Shown piece after piece: positions 33,501-43,453 of a stretch of 64,000 nucleotides of DNA (its first letter is position 1; each line of letters opens with the position of its first letter). The DNA is from Thermochaetoides thermophila DSM 1495 (lineage: Eukaryota > Ascomycota > Sordariomycetes > Sordariales > Chaetomiaceae), in contig NW_006383034.1 of the NCBI RefSeq assembly GCF_000221225.1, positions 1,984,001 to 2,048,000 on the forward strand, in the 5' to 3' direction. A program made the position numbers and the translations under genes. A model generated the notes under the pieces. It had not been told where the DNA came from. It did no database searches and saw only the letters and a list, made by a program, of their open reading frames with translations.

Positions 33501-34425
33501 GACAGCTCTGCGCAGCACAGAGAACGGCATTGTCGACTCAGTCATTTTGACTACCAATCAAGACGGCATGCGGTACGTCAAGGTGCGCGTGCGCACTACC
33601 AAGATTCCGCAAATTGGCGACAAGTTTGCCTCCCGTCACGGTCAGAAGGGTACTATTGGCGTTACCTACCGTCAAGAAGACATGCCGTTCACCTGCGAGG
33701 GTATCACCCCTGATATCATCATCAACCCGCACGCCATTCCGTCTCGTATGACAATTGCCCACTTGATCGAGTGCTTGCTGTCCAAGGTCTCCACGCTCAA
33801 GGGCATGGAGGGCGACGCCACGCCCTTCACCGAGGTCACAGTCGACAGCGTGTCGGCGCTATTACGCGAGCACGGCTACCAGTCTCGTGGCTTCGAGATC
33901 ATGTATAACGGCCACACGGGCCGCAAGCTGCGCGCGCAGGTCTTTTTTGGCCCTACCTACTACCAGCGTTTGCGCCACATGGTCGACGACAAGATTCATG
34001 CCCGTGCGCGCGGTCCTCTGCAGATCATGACACGCCAGCCGGTCGAGGGTCGTGCTCGCGACGGTGGTCTGCGTTTCGGTGAAATGGAGCGCGATTGTAT
34101 GATTGCGCACGGTGCGGCGGCGTTCTTGAAGGAGCGGTTGTTTGAGGTGTCGGATGCGTTCCGTGTCCATATCTGCGAGATTTGCGGGTTGATGACGCCC
34201 ATTGCGTAGGTCTTCTTTATTTCGTTTTCCCAACTGTGTGACATTTTACTAACTGCCTTCAGCAACCTCACCAAACAATCCTTCGAATGCCGGCCCTGTA
34301 AAAACAAGACCAAGATTGCGCAGGTGCACATCCCGTATGCAGCCAAGCTGCTCTTCCAGGAACTCATGGCCATGAATATCGCAGCCCGCATGTTCACCAC
34401 TCGATCGGGCATCTCGGTGCGCTAA
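30508..34425 (+). CDS. RPB2: RNA polymerase II second-largest subunit
   Basis: Core catalytic subunit of nuclear RNA polymerase II. The start is ATG 30508 (MADYSTQGGQPYGDY...). Exon 1 is 30508-34205, one 57-nt intron runs GTAGGT...CTTCAG, and exon 2 is 34263-34425; 1286 aa. An acidic Tyr/Gly/Asp-rich N-terminus leads into the canonical beta-subunit domains: RPB2 lobe and fork parts, LHNTHWGLVCPAETPEGQA, GYNQEDSVIMNQSSIDRG (around residue 893), and the hybrid-binding GDKFASRHGQKGTIG (around 1037). The C-terminal zinc site is Cys1223/Cys1226 and Cys1241/Cys1244, with the intron lying between the two Cys pairs. Length and motifs are complete. A standard phylogenetic marker, the best gene here for identifying the organism. 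Confidence 0.99.
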
Positions 34426-35329
34426 GGAAACGCACTGGACGTGGAGAGGAGACGGAGGCAGCAGAGGTCACCAAGTCCCTACGAATGGGACTCCCTATTT
34501 GTCATCCGGGAGATACGCGAGAAGAGGAAGCCGGTGGCCGCGACGAGTTCGTAGAAAGAGTACTAAGAAGGTTGCTTTTCCCCTCGGGTCGTTTGGGCGT
34601 TTTTCGTTTTTATTTCGGAAGACGTATGACGTTATCATTTGCTCAATCAAAGAAACACATTGTTGTCTATGCTAGTTATTATGAGAGTAAAGATCTTTTC
34701 GGAGACGTTGGGTTAGAGTGTGGTGCAAGTAGGTTGGTTGGTTGGCGGTACCGTCCTGGGAAGGATGGACGGGTGTCTGGGTTAGTTGGTCTTAAGGAAA
34801 AGGTGAACAGGTGGGATGAGACCGTTGGGATGGGAGAAGGGACTGAAGGGTGGGTGTGTTGGCTGCGATTGTCGCTAATTAGACTTAGTGCCGTTATGCC
34901 TACTGCGTGAAAACCAGCGTGGTGGTTGAATTGATGTGATTCGACACCTCTCGTGGCCCCGTGATGAATGTCCTTGACACAGAAGCTCTTCGCGATCATT
35001 GTACCGAATCTCCCCTCTCTTTCCCCCCGCCCCCCCCCCCGGGGATCGTCGTGCCAACACCTCAATTTTACCATCGCACTTCTTTCTTATGAGAGAATCT
35101 TTTCATGTCGAGCTCTTTCTTGACTCTCATCTGTCTTTACATCGAACATGGATAAAATGAGACGAGTGGAAAGTCTGTACCGTAATGTACACAAACACAT
35201 CGTACAATCGACACATGCTGTGCTAGCTCTATCCTGGGTATCATATATCCCCCTTCCCAACACAACTGACTCTAACCAATTGATTTACAGCCAGACTGGT
35301 GTACCTAAGTTGGCTCTCGAGAAGGGCTC
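34426..35329. other. Intergenic, convergent 3' ends of RPB2 and PET117
   Basis: No supported gene. C-rich homopolymer stretch at about 35023-35040 followed by G4. The minus-strand frames over 34679-35074 cross this low-complexity run and are not called. Confidence 0.5.
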
Positions 35330-35733
35330 CTATTTCTTCCACAAACTCCAACCTTCTCCAGAACTCGAAGATTTACCTGAAGCAACTAGCGGCGCATCAT
35401 TCGTAGTATCCCGTACACTCTGCTCCTTCTTGTACTCCGCCTCCAACGCGCGCTGAGCATCGAACTCGGCCTGGCGCTGTGCCATCTTCAGGCGCTGCTG
35501 CTCGAGATCGCGGATCACGCCGGCGTGCATGGCCTATTGTCGGGGAGTTAGTTAATTTGACCTGGAAATAAACCGCGATAAGGCAGTTCAATGCATGAGA
35601 TGAATAACGAGGTGAAACGGTGAAGAGTGGTAGGTACCTCTTGCTCCCACTTCTGCTGGAAGTGCACCAGCACGATGGTGCCAGCCGCAAACAGAGACGT
35701 GCCGAGGAGTGTGAGTTTGGATGCGCGGGACAT
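35330..35733 (-). CDS. PET117: Pet117-like cytochrome c oxidase assembly factor
   Basis: Small mitochondrial inner-membrane protein needed for complex IV assembly and coupled in yeast to haem A synthesis (Cox15). Exon 1 is 35733-35638, a 104-nt intron (GTACCT...ACAATAG) follows, and exon 2 is 35533-35330; 99 aa, phase 0. Sequence: MSRASKLTLLGTSLFAAGTI with one membrane span (about 7-24), then VHFQQKWEQE joined to AMHAGVIRDLEQQRLKMAQR, the family hallmark (E-x-x-x-HxGVIRD). The remainder is a charged helix and a Ser-rich end. It is divergent with VMA10 across a 576-bp shared upstream region. Confidence 0.9.
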
Positions 35734-36309
35734 TGTTTTGGTCTCTTTTTGGGTTCTACTAGCTGTGGTAGTCTTTTTCGTAGCACATCGCAGTCGATTG
35801 ATCTCAAGTTGTCAGTCTCAGGAGCTCAGAACTGTCATGAGACGCCGAGATGGACCCGGAGGTAGCTTCAGCAGGGACGAAGGGACCACTGAGGTCGTGA
35901 AGGTGTGCGGGCGATTGCAGATTTGGTCGGGGTAATTGGTGGAGACTTCTTCACCGCCTACTGCAATAGGAAGAATCTCTACGCTGAGAAAGCTCGTGCT
36001 ATGATAAGATAAGCCTGCGACAAGGTGGGGAAGCTTCGCCGGCCGCAGAACGTCAGCGGTGCAGGTAGGGGTTCGTTGCGCGGCCTGTTGGTGGAGGGTC
36101 CCGCTCGGTTGGTGCTCCGCCGACTTGGTTGACGACTTCTGTTGCAAACATCAGTTCTCGAGGGTTGACAACGATTTCTAACGCTTGCAATTGAAAGCGG
36201 AACTATTTCAAGGCGGATATTTATTGAGCTGTTGAAAATCAAGACCGATACTTCAAGGCCCGCTTTTCTCCTCTTCTTCCCTTCCTCCTAGTTCATAATA
36301 GCAACCACC
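35734..36309. promoter_or_regulatory. Bidirectional promoter region of PET117 and VMA10
   Basis: 576 bp between two divergently transcribed housekeeping genes. Short minus-strand frames inside it (35818-36242) have no domain and are probably leader sequence. No TATA element stands out. Confidence 0.4.
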
Positions 36310-37023
36310 ATGGTATGTTGGACCCCTGGATGTCACCCGTCCTGATAGCATCTTGAGATGATGCCCGTATTGGTCTCCTAACCTACGGGATGCTGACATC
36401 GTCACAGTCTGCACAAAACTCAGCGGGTATCCAGACTCTCCTCGACGTATGTCATTCATGTTCTTGGTCCAAGATGCCAGCCACACGCCAGAGTGACTGG
36501 GACTCACAATGACCCCAGGCCGAAAGGGAGGCGCAGAAGATTGTTCAGAAAGGTTTGCAATGTTCTCCCACATGCCCTTGAACTACCTGCTAACATGCGC
36601 GACGACAGCCAGAGAATGTACGCCCTCCTAACCTATCCTCCCCTAAACCTCCTATCGAAACATGGCAGGCCCCTGACCGTTCGCCCCCACAGATCGCACC
36701 AAGCGCGTAAGAGAAGCGCGCGACGAGGCCAAGAAAGAGATTGAGGCCTATCGGGCGCAGAAGGAGGCGGAGTACAGGGCTTTTGAGGCAGAGGTACGGC
36801 CACTAAGACTACCAGCTCCGGCAACATAGAAAAAGGGGTCACTTAAGGGATACTGACAGATGGGCAGCATACACGTGGCAACAAGCAGGCCGAGGAGGAG
36901 GCCAACCGTGAGGCTGAGGCCAAGATCGCTGCCATTAAGGAGGCAGGCAAAAAGAACCAGGACAAGGTGATTGAGCAGTTGTTGGAGGCGGTGTATACTG
37001 CTAAGGCGATTCCAACGTCATAA
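36310..37023 (+). CDS. VMA10: V-type ATPase subunit G, six exons with two micro-exons
   Basis: Peripheral-stalk subunit of the vacuolar proton pump. Exons: 36310-36312 (the ATG alone), 36408-36446, 36519-36552, 36609-36617 (9 nt), 36693-36793 and 36868-37023; 342 nt, 113 aa, all junctions GT-AG and in phase. The product reads MSAQNSAGIQTLLDAEREAQ, then KIVQKAREYRTKRVREARDE, KKEIEAYRAQKEAEYRAFEA, EHTRGNKQAEEEANREAEAK, and ends YTAKAIPTS. It is a long amphipathic helix with the conserved LL(D)AE..A..IV..AR.YR core. Skipping the 9-nt exon would shift out the conserved ARxYR motif, so it is real. No unspliced frame covers this gene. It converges with the next gene, 182 bp apart. Confidence 0.93.
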
Positions 37024-37205
37024 GGGGGGTTGACTGATAGTTGAAGATTACGAGGTGTAGGAGTGATGTAGCTTTGAATTCCATGTCAAGGCTGGCTCGC
37101 CTAAACGATCAAATGCGAATAATAGAGCGGTATAAACGGAATGCCTCGCCGTGGTATCTTGGTATCAAAATCACCTGTACTATATTCCATCTGTGATATT
37201 ATCCA

Positions 37206-39140
37206 TTATTGCAGGAACTCAACAAGTGTCTTCAGCATCTCCTTCATTTCCTTGCCCTCCTCGGTATCAATGTCAATCCCGTCGATCTGCTCTTGGATCG
37301 TAGCCTTGATCACATCAAACGTCTCATCTCGATCAGCCAGCAGCTCCTTTATCTTCCTCCTCGCTCCATCATCCTCCGCGACCAACCACGCCAAAATGAC
37401 ATCGATCGTCTGCAATGTGAACAACCCGGCATCCAACCTCCGCGAGAACCACTCGTCCTCCATCTCTTCCCTCTCTTCCTCGTTCATACCTGCTTTTTCC
37501 TCGTCAATCTTGGCGTCAACCCTAGCCATCTTAGCAGCAACGTCCCGCCGGATCTTCATCAGCCTCTCGATCTTCTCATAGTCCTTCTCCACGAATTTGG
37601 CTAGAGTCCGTATCCGCTCAGGCGAGTCGCCCGGCAGAAGGCGCAGCATTTGTGAGAAGATGCCGACCAGGTGTTCAATAATCCGTGCGTCATCCTTCTT
37701 CATGAACATGGTGAAGATGGTCTTCAACCCGCCGGCCTCGACCAGACGCTGGCAGACTCCTAATGTGGCAGCACCCCCACCGATTGTTGCGTGGTCCAAC
37801 AGCCGTAACGCAGCGGGCTTGACAAGTTTCCCGCCATCTTTCAGCATGATTAGGATAAGCTCAATGCCCTCTGCCTCCACGAACTTCTCCTTCCCCTCTG
37901 GCTCGTCCACAAGGCTGGTCAGAGCAGCAAAGAGATTCTCGACGTACTCCTCCTCGTCGCCGCCCTTCTCAGGATCGCGTTTACGGTAACGCGCCACAAG
38001 CTGCAGCATGCGGTCGACAGCATCCATCTCTGCCAGACGCCGGCGATTTTCTCTACTTTCCTGGACCAAGATGGCCAGGATTTCGGCCGCATATTGCCGG
38101 TTCTGGGAGACCACAACACCAGGCGTAGTCTCTTCTTTTTTAACCCTGTCCAAGAGCCATGTTACCAAGCTCTTATCGCGGCCAAGCTCCGAAACAGTTT
38201 CTTTCCTTGCGCTCGAGCAAAGGTTCTCAACCACCCCGAGGACCCGGTACACCCCCTCTCGATCAACCTCATCCTTATCTTCCTGCAACCTCTGCAAATT
38301 ACTCACCAATAACCCCACCAAATCCGCATCCATCATCGCCTGCACGAGCCCGCTAAACTGCTCCTCCGTCGCAGGCACATCCTCGTCCGTCAACTCACCA
38401 ATTATCTCCACCGCTGCAAGCGCAATATCCGTATTCTCATGTGCCAGCAACGACACCAAACTTGCCGCACTCCCCAATTTCACAAACTCCGGATACAGCC
38501 CCGGATGCTCCGACAACAACGAGAGCGCCTTAATCGCCGCATCCAGATCCGCCTCGCTATCAATAAACTTTGCTGGCTCGTCCTCATACCGCGCACGTAG
38601 CTCCGCATTCCGATTTATTTTCTTCTCGAACGCAAGCGCCAGCTTCTTTAGACTCCCTGCATCGAGTGTGCCGTCCTCGGGTAACAGGTCCGCGGTCGCG
38701 GAGTTGGCAGCTGGGTTGGAGGTATCGATGTAGTCGAGGATTTCGCGCTCAGTCTTGGAGATACCGCCGCCGAAGAAGCGGCCTTCGTCGTCGTCGCCTG
38801 GTTCTTCGTAGTCGTCGTCGGGAGGGGGGCGGCTGGGCCATAGTCTTCGTCGTCTGCTTCGTCGGGAGGAGGGGCGGAGGGACCGGGTTCGTCTTCGACA
38901 CGAGCGTGGCGAGAGGCTGGGGAGAGTTTGGCAGATTTGTAGATCTCAGCTGGAAAAACCTGGTTAATTGGAGGCTGAAGGAAAGATGGCGGGTAAGAAG
39001 GGACGCACTTGGGTCGCGGATGGGCTCCAGCTTGCGTTTACTGGGTATGCCGGATTTCTGCAAATGATATTAGTTAAGTTCATGGCAATTGGAATTGGAA
39101 GTGAGAGAAATACCTGGAAGATTTCGTCTATGCTTGCCAT
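37206..39140 (-). CDS. CTNNBL1-like armadillo-repeat nuclear protein; frame broken in a 6-base G/C run
   Basis: Homologue of beta-catenin-like protein 1, an armadillo-fold protein linked to the Prp19/CDC5 spliceosome complex. Exon 1 is 39140-39114 (MASIDEIFQ), exon 2 is 39057-39009 (KSGIPSKRKLEPIRDP) and exon 3 begins at 38949 (EIYKSAKLSPASRHARVEDE). The frame then runs DEADDEDYGPAAP and would leave the track at the C6 run (plus-strand G6, 38824-38829). The expected continuation PPDDDYEEPGDDDEGRFFGG lies one frame away and runs on intact to the stop at 37206 (LSEHPGLYPEFVKLGSAASL ... LAHENTDIALAAVEIIGELT). One additional C in the run would give about 606 aa, normal for the family. This is most simply an assembly homopolymer error; a genuine mutation is possible. 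Confidence 0.85.
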
Positions 39141-39465
39141 TGTGGGGGATGGATGTGGTAACGACCTTGATGCTCGAAGCCTGTTGTTGCTTTGTTTTGT
39201 TCCCTTAAGATGGCACCGTTGCTGGTGAAGATGTCACCAGGGTACAGTTATCAACCTTTATCTGTACCGTTAGTTCGCACTGTATATTCTGGAACCCTAA
39301 CCCTGGTTTCATTTAGCCCCTGACCCCTCAAGATCAACACCAGCGCATGTCTGCGTGAGTCAACAGATGAGAGGTTTTTTTTATTTCATTTGAACTAAGC
39401 TTTGTTCCTTAATCACACGTTCAGTCTTTTGGATCTTCCTTCGTTCATTTTACTGACACATCGCT
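39141..39465. promoter_or_regulatory. Bidirectional promoter of the CTNNBL1-like and phosphatase genes, with telobox-like dimer
   Basis: 325 bp between divergent start codons. At 39293-39304 it holds AACCCTAACCCT, two tandem copies of the CCCTAA telomere-type unit. Telobox motifs bound by TTAGGG-binding factors occur in promoters of housekeeping genes in several fungi; function here is inference. Confidence 0.4.
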
Positions 39466-40569
39466 ATGGCCCCAACGGTGATCCTCGTCCGCCACGCTCA
39501 GGGGTATCACAATGTGGAGAATAAGTGCCCCCCGTTCCCCGTGTTTTCTTCACCTGGTACCTTGTTATCATGCCTATGGAGAAGACACAGGCATGATTAG
39601 AGAGAAATATTTTCCTTGTATACCCAGCAGGAATCTTGGTTCTCTGTTCTCCGGCCCTAAGCGGGAAAGATGGGAGAGGGTCGGGGAGCGTCCATTCCAG
39701 CTCTCTCAGCTTTTCCCCCTGACATTCGCTCCTCTTGATCTCATCAATACACGCCAAAACATAATTCTATTCCTTGCCATTACTTCCAGCTAACTCACCG
39801 CACAAGACTACAGCCTCCATGACCCCGAACTGACCGAACTCGGCCGGGATCAATGCCGGCAAGTTCGCGACAAACTTGTCCCCCGCATCCCAAAAGACTT
39901 TGACGTCGGCCTAATCATCGTCAGCCCCATGAAGCGCACAATCCAGACAGCTTTGCTCATGTTCGGGGAGCTCATCGAGAGAGGCGTCCCCATCATGGCT
40001 CATGCCGGATGGCAAGGTGAGTTTCTTCATCCACTCCTCACTTGCACATTTCCCTCCTCGCTTGGCGTTCACATTGTTTTTGATGTCCACTCCGCTTACA
40101 ACTATCGTTGTCTCTCTCGTTCTATCTTCCAGCAATCCGCAGACTCCGCAAACTAACTCCTGCCCCAGAAAACGGCGTCCAACCCTGCGACATTGGGTCT
40201 TCTATCGACGAGCTCAAGGCCATGTTCCCGCAGGTCGATTTCTCGCAGGTTGATCCTGTCTTCCCGGATAAATCTTCGCCAGAAGCAGCGTTTTATCATG
40301 AAACGAAGTCAGCTATCATCAACCGAGGGCAGACTGTACTCATAGAACTTCGTGAGCGGCCGGAGAAGGCTGTTATTGTAGTTTCACACTCGGGGTTCCT
40401 CAGATTGGGGTGTACGGGGCATTGGTTCATGAATGCTGATTGGAGGGTGTTTGAGTTTGAGGAGGGGGAGGAGGTTAAGTTGAGGCAATGGGAGGAGACC
40501 AAGGCGGGAGGAATGGGCTGGAGCTGGGAGGAGACGGTCCCGTTGGGGCATGGGTTGCCGGAGCCTTGA
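39466..40569 (+). CDS. Histidine phosphatase (phosphoglycerate-mutase-like) family protein
   Basis: Phosphomonoesterase-fold protein, substrate unknown. Exon 1 is 39466-39524, the long first intron is 289 nt (GTGCCC...CTACAG, with branch-like CTAAC), exon 2 is 39814-40016 and exon 3 is 40133-40569; 232 aa, in phase. The catalytic RHA motif (His10) is in TVILVRHAQGYHNVEN. The exon 2 splice gives NLHDPELTELGRDQC, then LIIVSPMKRTIQTAL. The second catalytic histidine is in VIVVSHSGFLRLG. All four phosphate-pocket elements (RH, RT, E/acid region, SH) are recognisable. The protein is cytosolic by lack of signals. The 289-nt intron and its non-consensus donor make the exon 1/2 join the least certain part. 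Confidence 0.88.
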
Positions 40570-41361
40570 GGTTGAGGGCTGTGAAGGTGGGAAGGAGAGC
40601 ATTGAGACTATCTCATCATTCTGCTATGCGCATTTATTGGGCTTGGCTCGAGTGTTTTTGGCTGTTGGATACCCTCCCATATGGCATCAACAGTGGCGCA
40701 TGCTCATTGCCGAACTAGTCGAAAACTGGTTTTTAAACTGGCTTCCATATCTATTATGGAATACCAATCTTCTTAACGGTCTGCACTTGGTCATGGTTCA
40801 TCAGCCGTGCGAAACGAAAAACACCATCCACATATCTCATCCGCACCAACCACATAACTCCCTTAACTCCAGCAAACCAATCTTTTTACCTGCCATAATA
40901 CCAATTAGGGCGCTACTTCCGATTTCCTCTACCGTCTTTACTTTAAACTCTGCCAACTATAGCGCTCCTGTCACAAGACGTTAACTGCCCAGCCGGATGC
41001 CTGGACACGTCCATTCGGTAAAATGCTTGTTACCCGTGCTTTATTGCCACTTCCATCAACGGCGCCGGCTGTGATAGGCCAGGGATAAAATAAACAATCT
41101 TGCACCCCACAAACTCTCCGTCACCATGCCGGCACTTGGGAGGAAGCCTTCCGAAGGGGGAAACTTGTGGGGTAGAACGGGTGATGGCTGAGACGGAGTA
41201 AGGGAGGGAATATCTAGGACTTGGATACCCTGGGGGTGCTGCAGCGGATTTGAACTCTTTTGTGAGGAACTCCTATACTTTTTCTGTGAAGCGACTGACT
41301 ACTCACCACTGTTGTCGGTGGATTGTTGTGTAGTGTGTTTTCACAATATCGCGCTCTCACC
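40570..41361. other. Intergenic, promoter of first DUF1996 gene
   Basis: No supported gene. Plus-strand frame 40550-40984 overlaps the end of the phosphatase and shows no feature. Nothing else seen. Confidence 0.5.
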
Positions 41362-42939
41362 ATGTTCTGGCTACCACTACTCACCCTGCCCGCTGCCGTC
41401 CAGGGGCAGGGCTTCAGCACGACCATGCTGCGCTTTGGCTGCTCGCAGATTGCGATTGATCGCGTCGATCCGTATGCTTACTCTCGTCACGAGCTGCTCA
41501 CAAATGGCCCTTCGGCATGCTAACCTGACCAGCCTCGTCGAACCAGGCAACGTCCCCTCGGCCCACGTTCACCAGATCGTTGGCGGTGTAATTCTCCCCA
41601 TTTACCTCTCGCTGCTTCGTTCCGAGTGTGTGCTAATGCTCTGTTCAAGAACGCCTTCAACGCCAGCATGCCCGTCACAGACATCTCCAAACTCGCCACC
41701 TGCACCTCATGCACCTTTGACCAAGACCTCTCCAACTACTGGACCGCCAACGTTTACTTCCGCGCACGGAACGGTTCCTATAAGCGTGTTCCACAAATGG
41801 TCAATGAGGCCATCGGCCCCGCAAACGGCGGTATCACGGTGTATTACACTGCGCCGGGGCCGAATACAGTTACTGCGTTTAAGCCTGTATGTTCCTCTCT
41901 CCTAACGCATGTATACCCTGAGAAGTTGAGCGCTAACTGTGTGGATGATTGCTGGTAGGGCTTCCGCATGTTCACGGGCGACGTCAACCGGCGCACGCCG
42001 ACGAACCTGGGCCGGAGGGTGCAGAGCTGCTTCCGGTGCTATACGGGGCCGAACTTTGGCGGGAACATCTATGCACCATGCATGGATCCGCAAAGGGATA
42101 CGGAACATTTCCCGACGCAGCCTTGTCCGGGTGGCATTCGGTCAAGTGTCATCTTTCCGATGTAAGTCCCCCTTTCCTCAGGTGTGATTCACTTTGTTAG
42201 TATGAGGTATCACGGTGAGTGATAAATGAGGACGAAAAGTACTGATTGGGGGAACAGTTGCTGGGACGGAAAGAACCTCGATACACCGAACCACATGGAC
42301 CATGTCGCCCATCCGATTGATGGTCCCGCGCCATTTGCAGTAGTCGATGGGAAGTGCCCCGACAGTCACCCGGTTAAGATTCCGCAGGTTCACTATGAGG
42401 TATGTGAGCCCCAGTCAGCTTCTTTGCTCCTCATCGTCATACTTCGACACGACTAACACATTCTCAGATCGTCTGGGACACCACAGCCTTCAATCGTAAG
42501 GAAGACTGGCCAGTGGATGGCTCGCAGCCATTTGTTCTCAGCACTGGTGATCCGTAAGTTTGATGTGTCCCATTTTAGATAACTGTCATGAAATGCTGAC
42601 AAAGATTGTCTAGCACTGGATACGGCCAACACGGCGACTACGTCTTTGGCTGGAAAGACAACTCGCTCCAGCACGCTATGGACAATCGCTGCTTTGGTCC
42701 AACCTGTCGTGGGCTGACGACACAAGGCTTCGATAAGGCGAATGCCTGCACTGTGAAGAGGCTTGTGAATGAGGATAACGATGGGTGTAAGTTTTTTTTT
42801 TTTTTGTTCTTGTTCAAATCCAGTCAAATCCAGTGGAGTTCAAATCCAGTGGAGTTGCAAATGTAGAAAGTTGCTGACTATCATGGGGATAGGGCTTGAC
42901 CATCTGCCTGGGCAGGAACACCTGGCTCATCCGATGTAA
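41362..42939 (+). CDS. Secreted DUF1996-domain protein, copy A (8 exons)
   Basis: Exons: 41362-41471, 41533-41587, 41650-41886, 41959-42161, 42258-42399, 42468-42553, 42614-42786 and 42893-42939; 1053 nt, 350 aa, every junction GT-AG and in phase. Signal peptide MFWLPLLTLPAAVQG. DUF1996 marks: FSTTMLRFGCSQIAIDRVDP, HVHQIVGGNAFNASM, CTSCTFDQDLSNYWTANVYF, GFRMFTGDVNRR, CWDGKNLDTPNHMDHVAHP, CPDSHPVKIPQ and the His/aromatic block TGYGQHGDYVFGW. DUF1996 is a widespread fungal secreted family with no established reaction. The closest relative in view is copy B 12 kb downstream, in the same orientation. Intron 7 carries a long T-run and a small tandem repeat. No WSC domain is attached. Confidence 0.92.
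42815..42856 (+). repeat. Short tandem repeat in intron 7 of DUF1996 copy A
   Basis: CAAATCCAGT occurs three times (42815, 42825, 42841); the last two are each followed by GGAGTT, making a 16-bp unit twice. It follows a T-run of about 14. A likely slippage product. Confidence 0.75.
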
Positions 42940-43453
42940 CTCAACTCTTTGCTTTCCGGGGTACATTGGTTCTCTTTGGTTCTTGTTCAGTCCTGGAGGA
43001 TATTTCGGGAAGAATCTCAGCAATCTTGGCGATCCTTCGCGACCTGATTCGTTTCAGAACGTTATTGTTCGTACCCTTCTATGATTGCTGTCAGCCATTG
43101 CCCATGTTGTGTTTCAAGTCCTGGAAGCAGCAGTTAGCCAGATCTGTTCCTACACTGAAGAATTGTCAATATTGTTAATCAATCTCTGTGCTCGAGTATA
43201 TCTTCGTACTTTTGAATGACTCATGGTCCTTATTTGTGATATTGACTCATAGAATTTCGCTATCTACACCACTGAACGGTAGCTTCAACGGGGCATCATG
43301 CTCCATGCCGTCAACTGAAGGTTCTTTTCTCAGGATGGGAACTTCTCGACTACACGCCCTTTCATATTGGACTGTTCGCAATCAGAATTCATGAGCGCCT
43401 TTATCGCCTTTCTCACTGTCACCCGCATCTTCAAGATATCCAGAGTCAGTATG
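42940..43453. other. Intergenic, convergent 3' ends
   Basis: Between DUF1996 copy A and the minus-strand disordered protein. No gene or repeat recognised. Confidence 0.5.

Noticed and set aside
35023..35044. C-run/G-run low complexity, considered as a structured RNA or terminator
   Set aside because: Simple homopolymer in a 3' intergenic region; no stable hairpin design evident.
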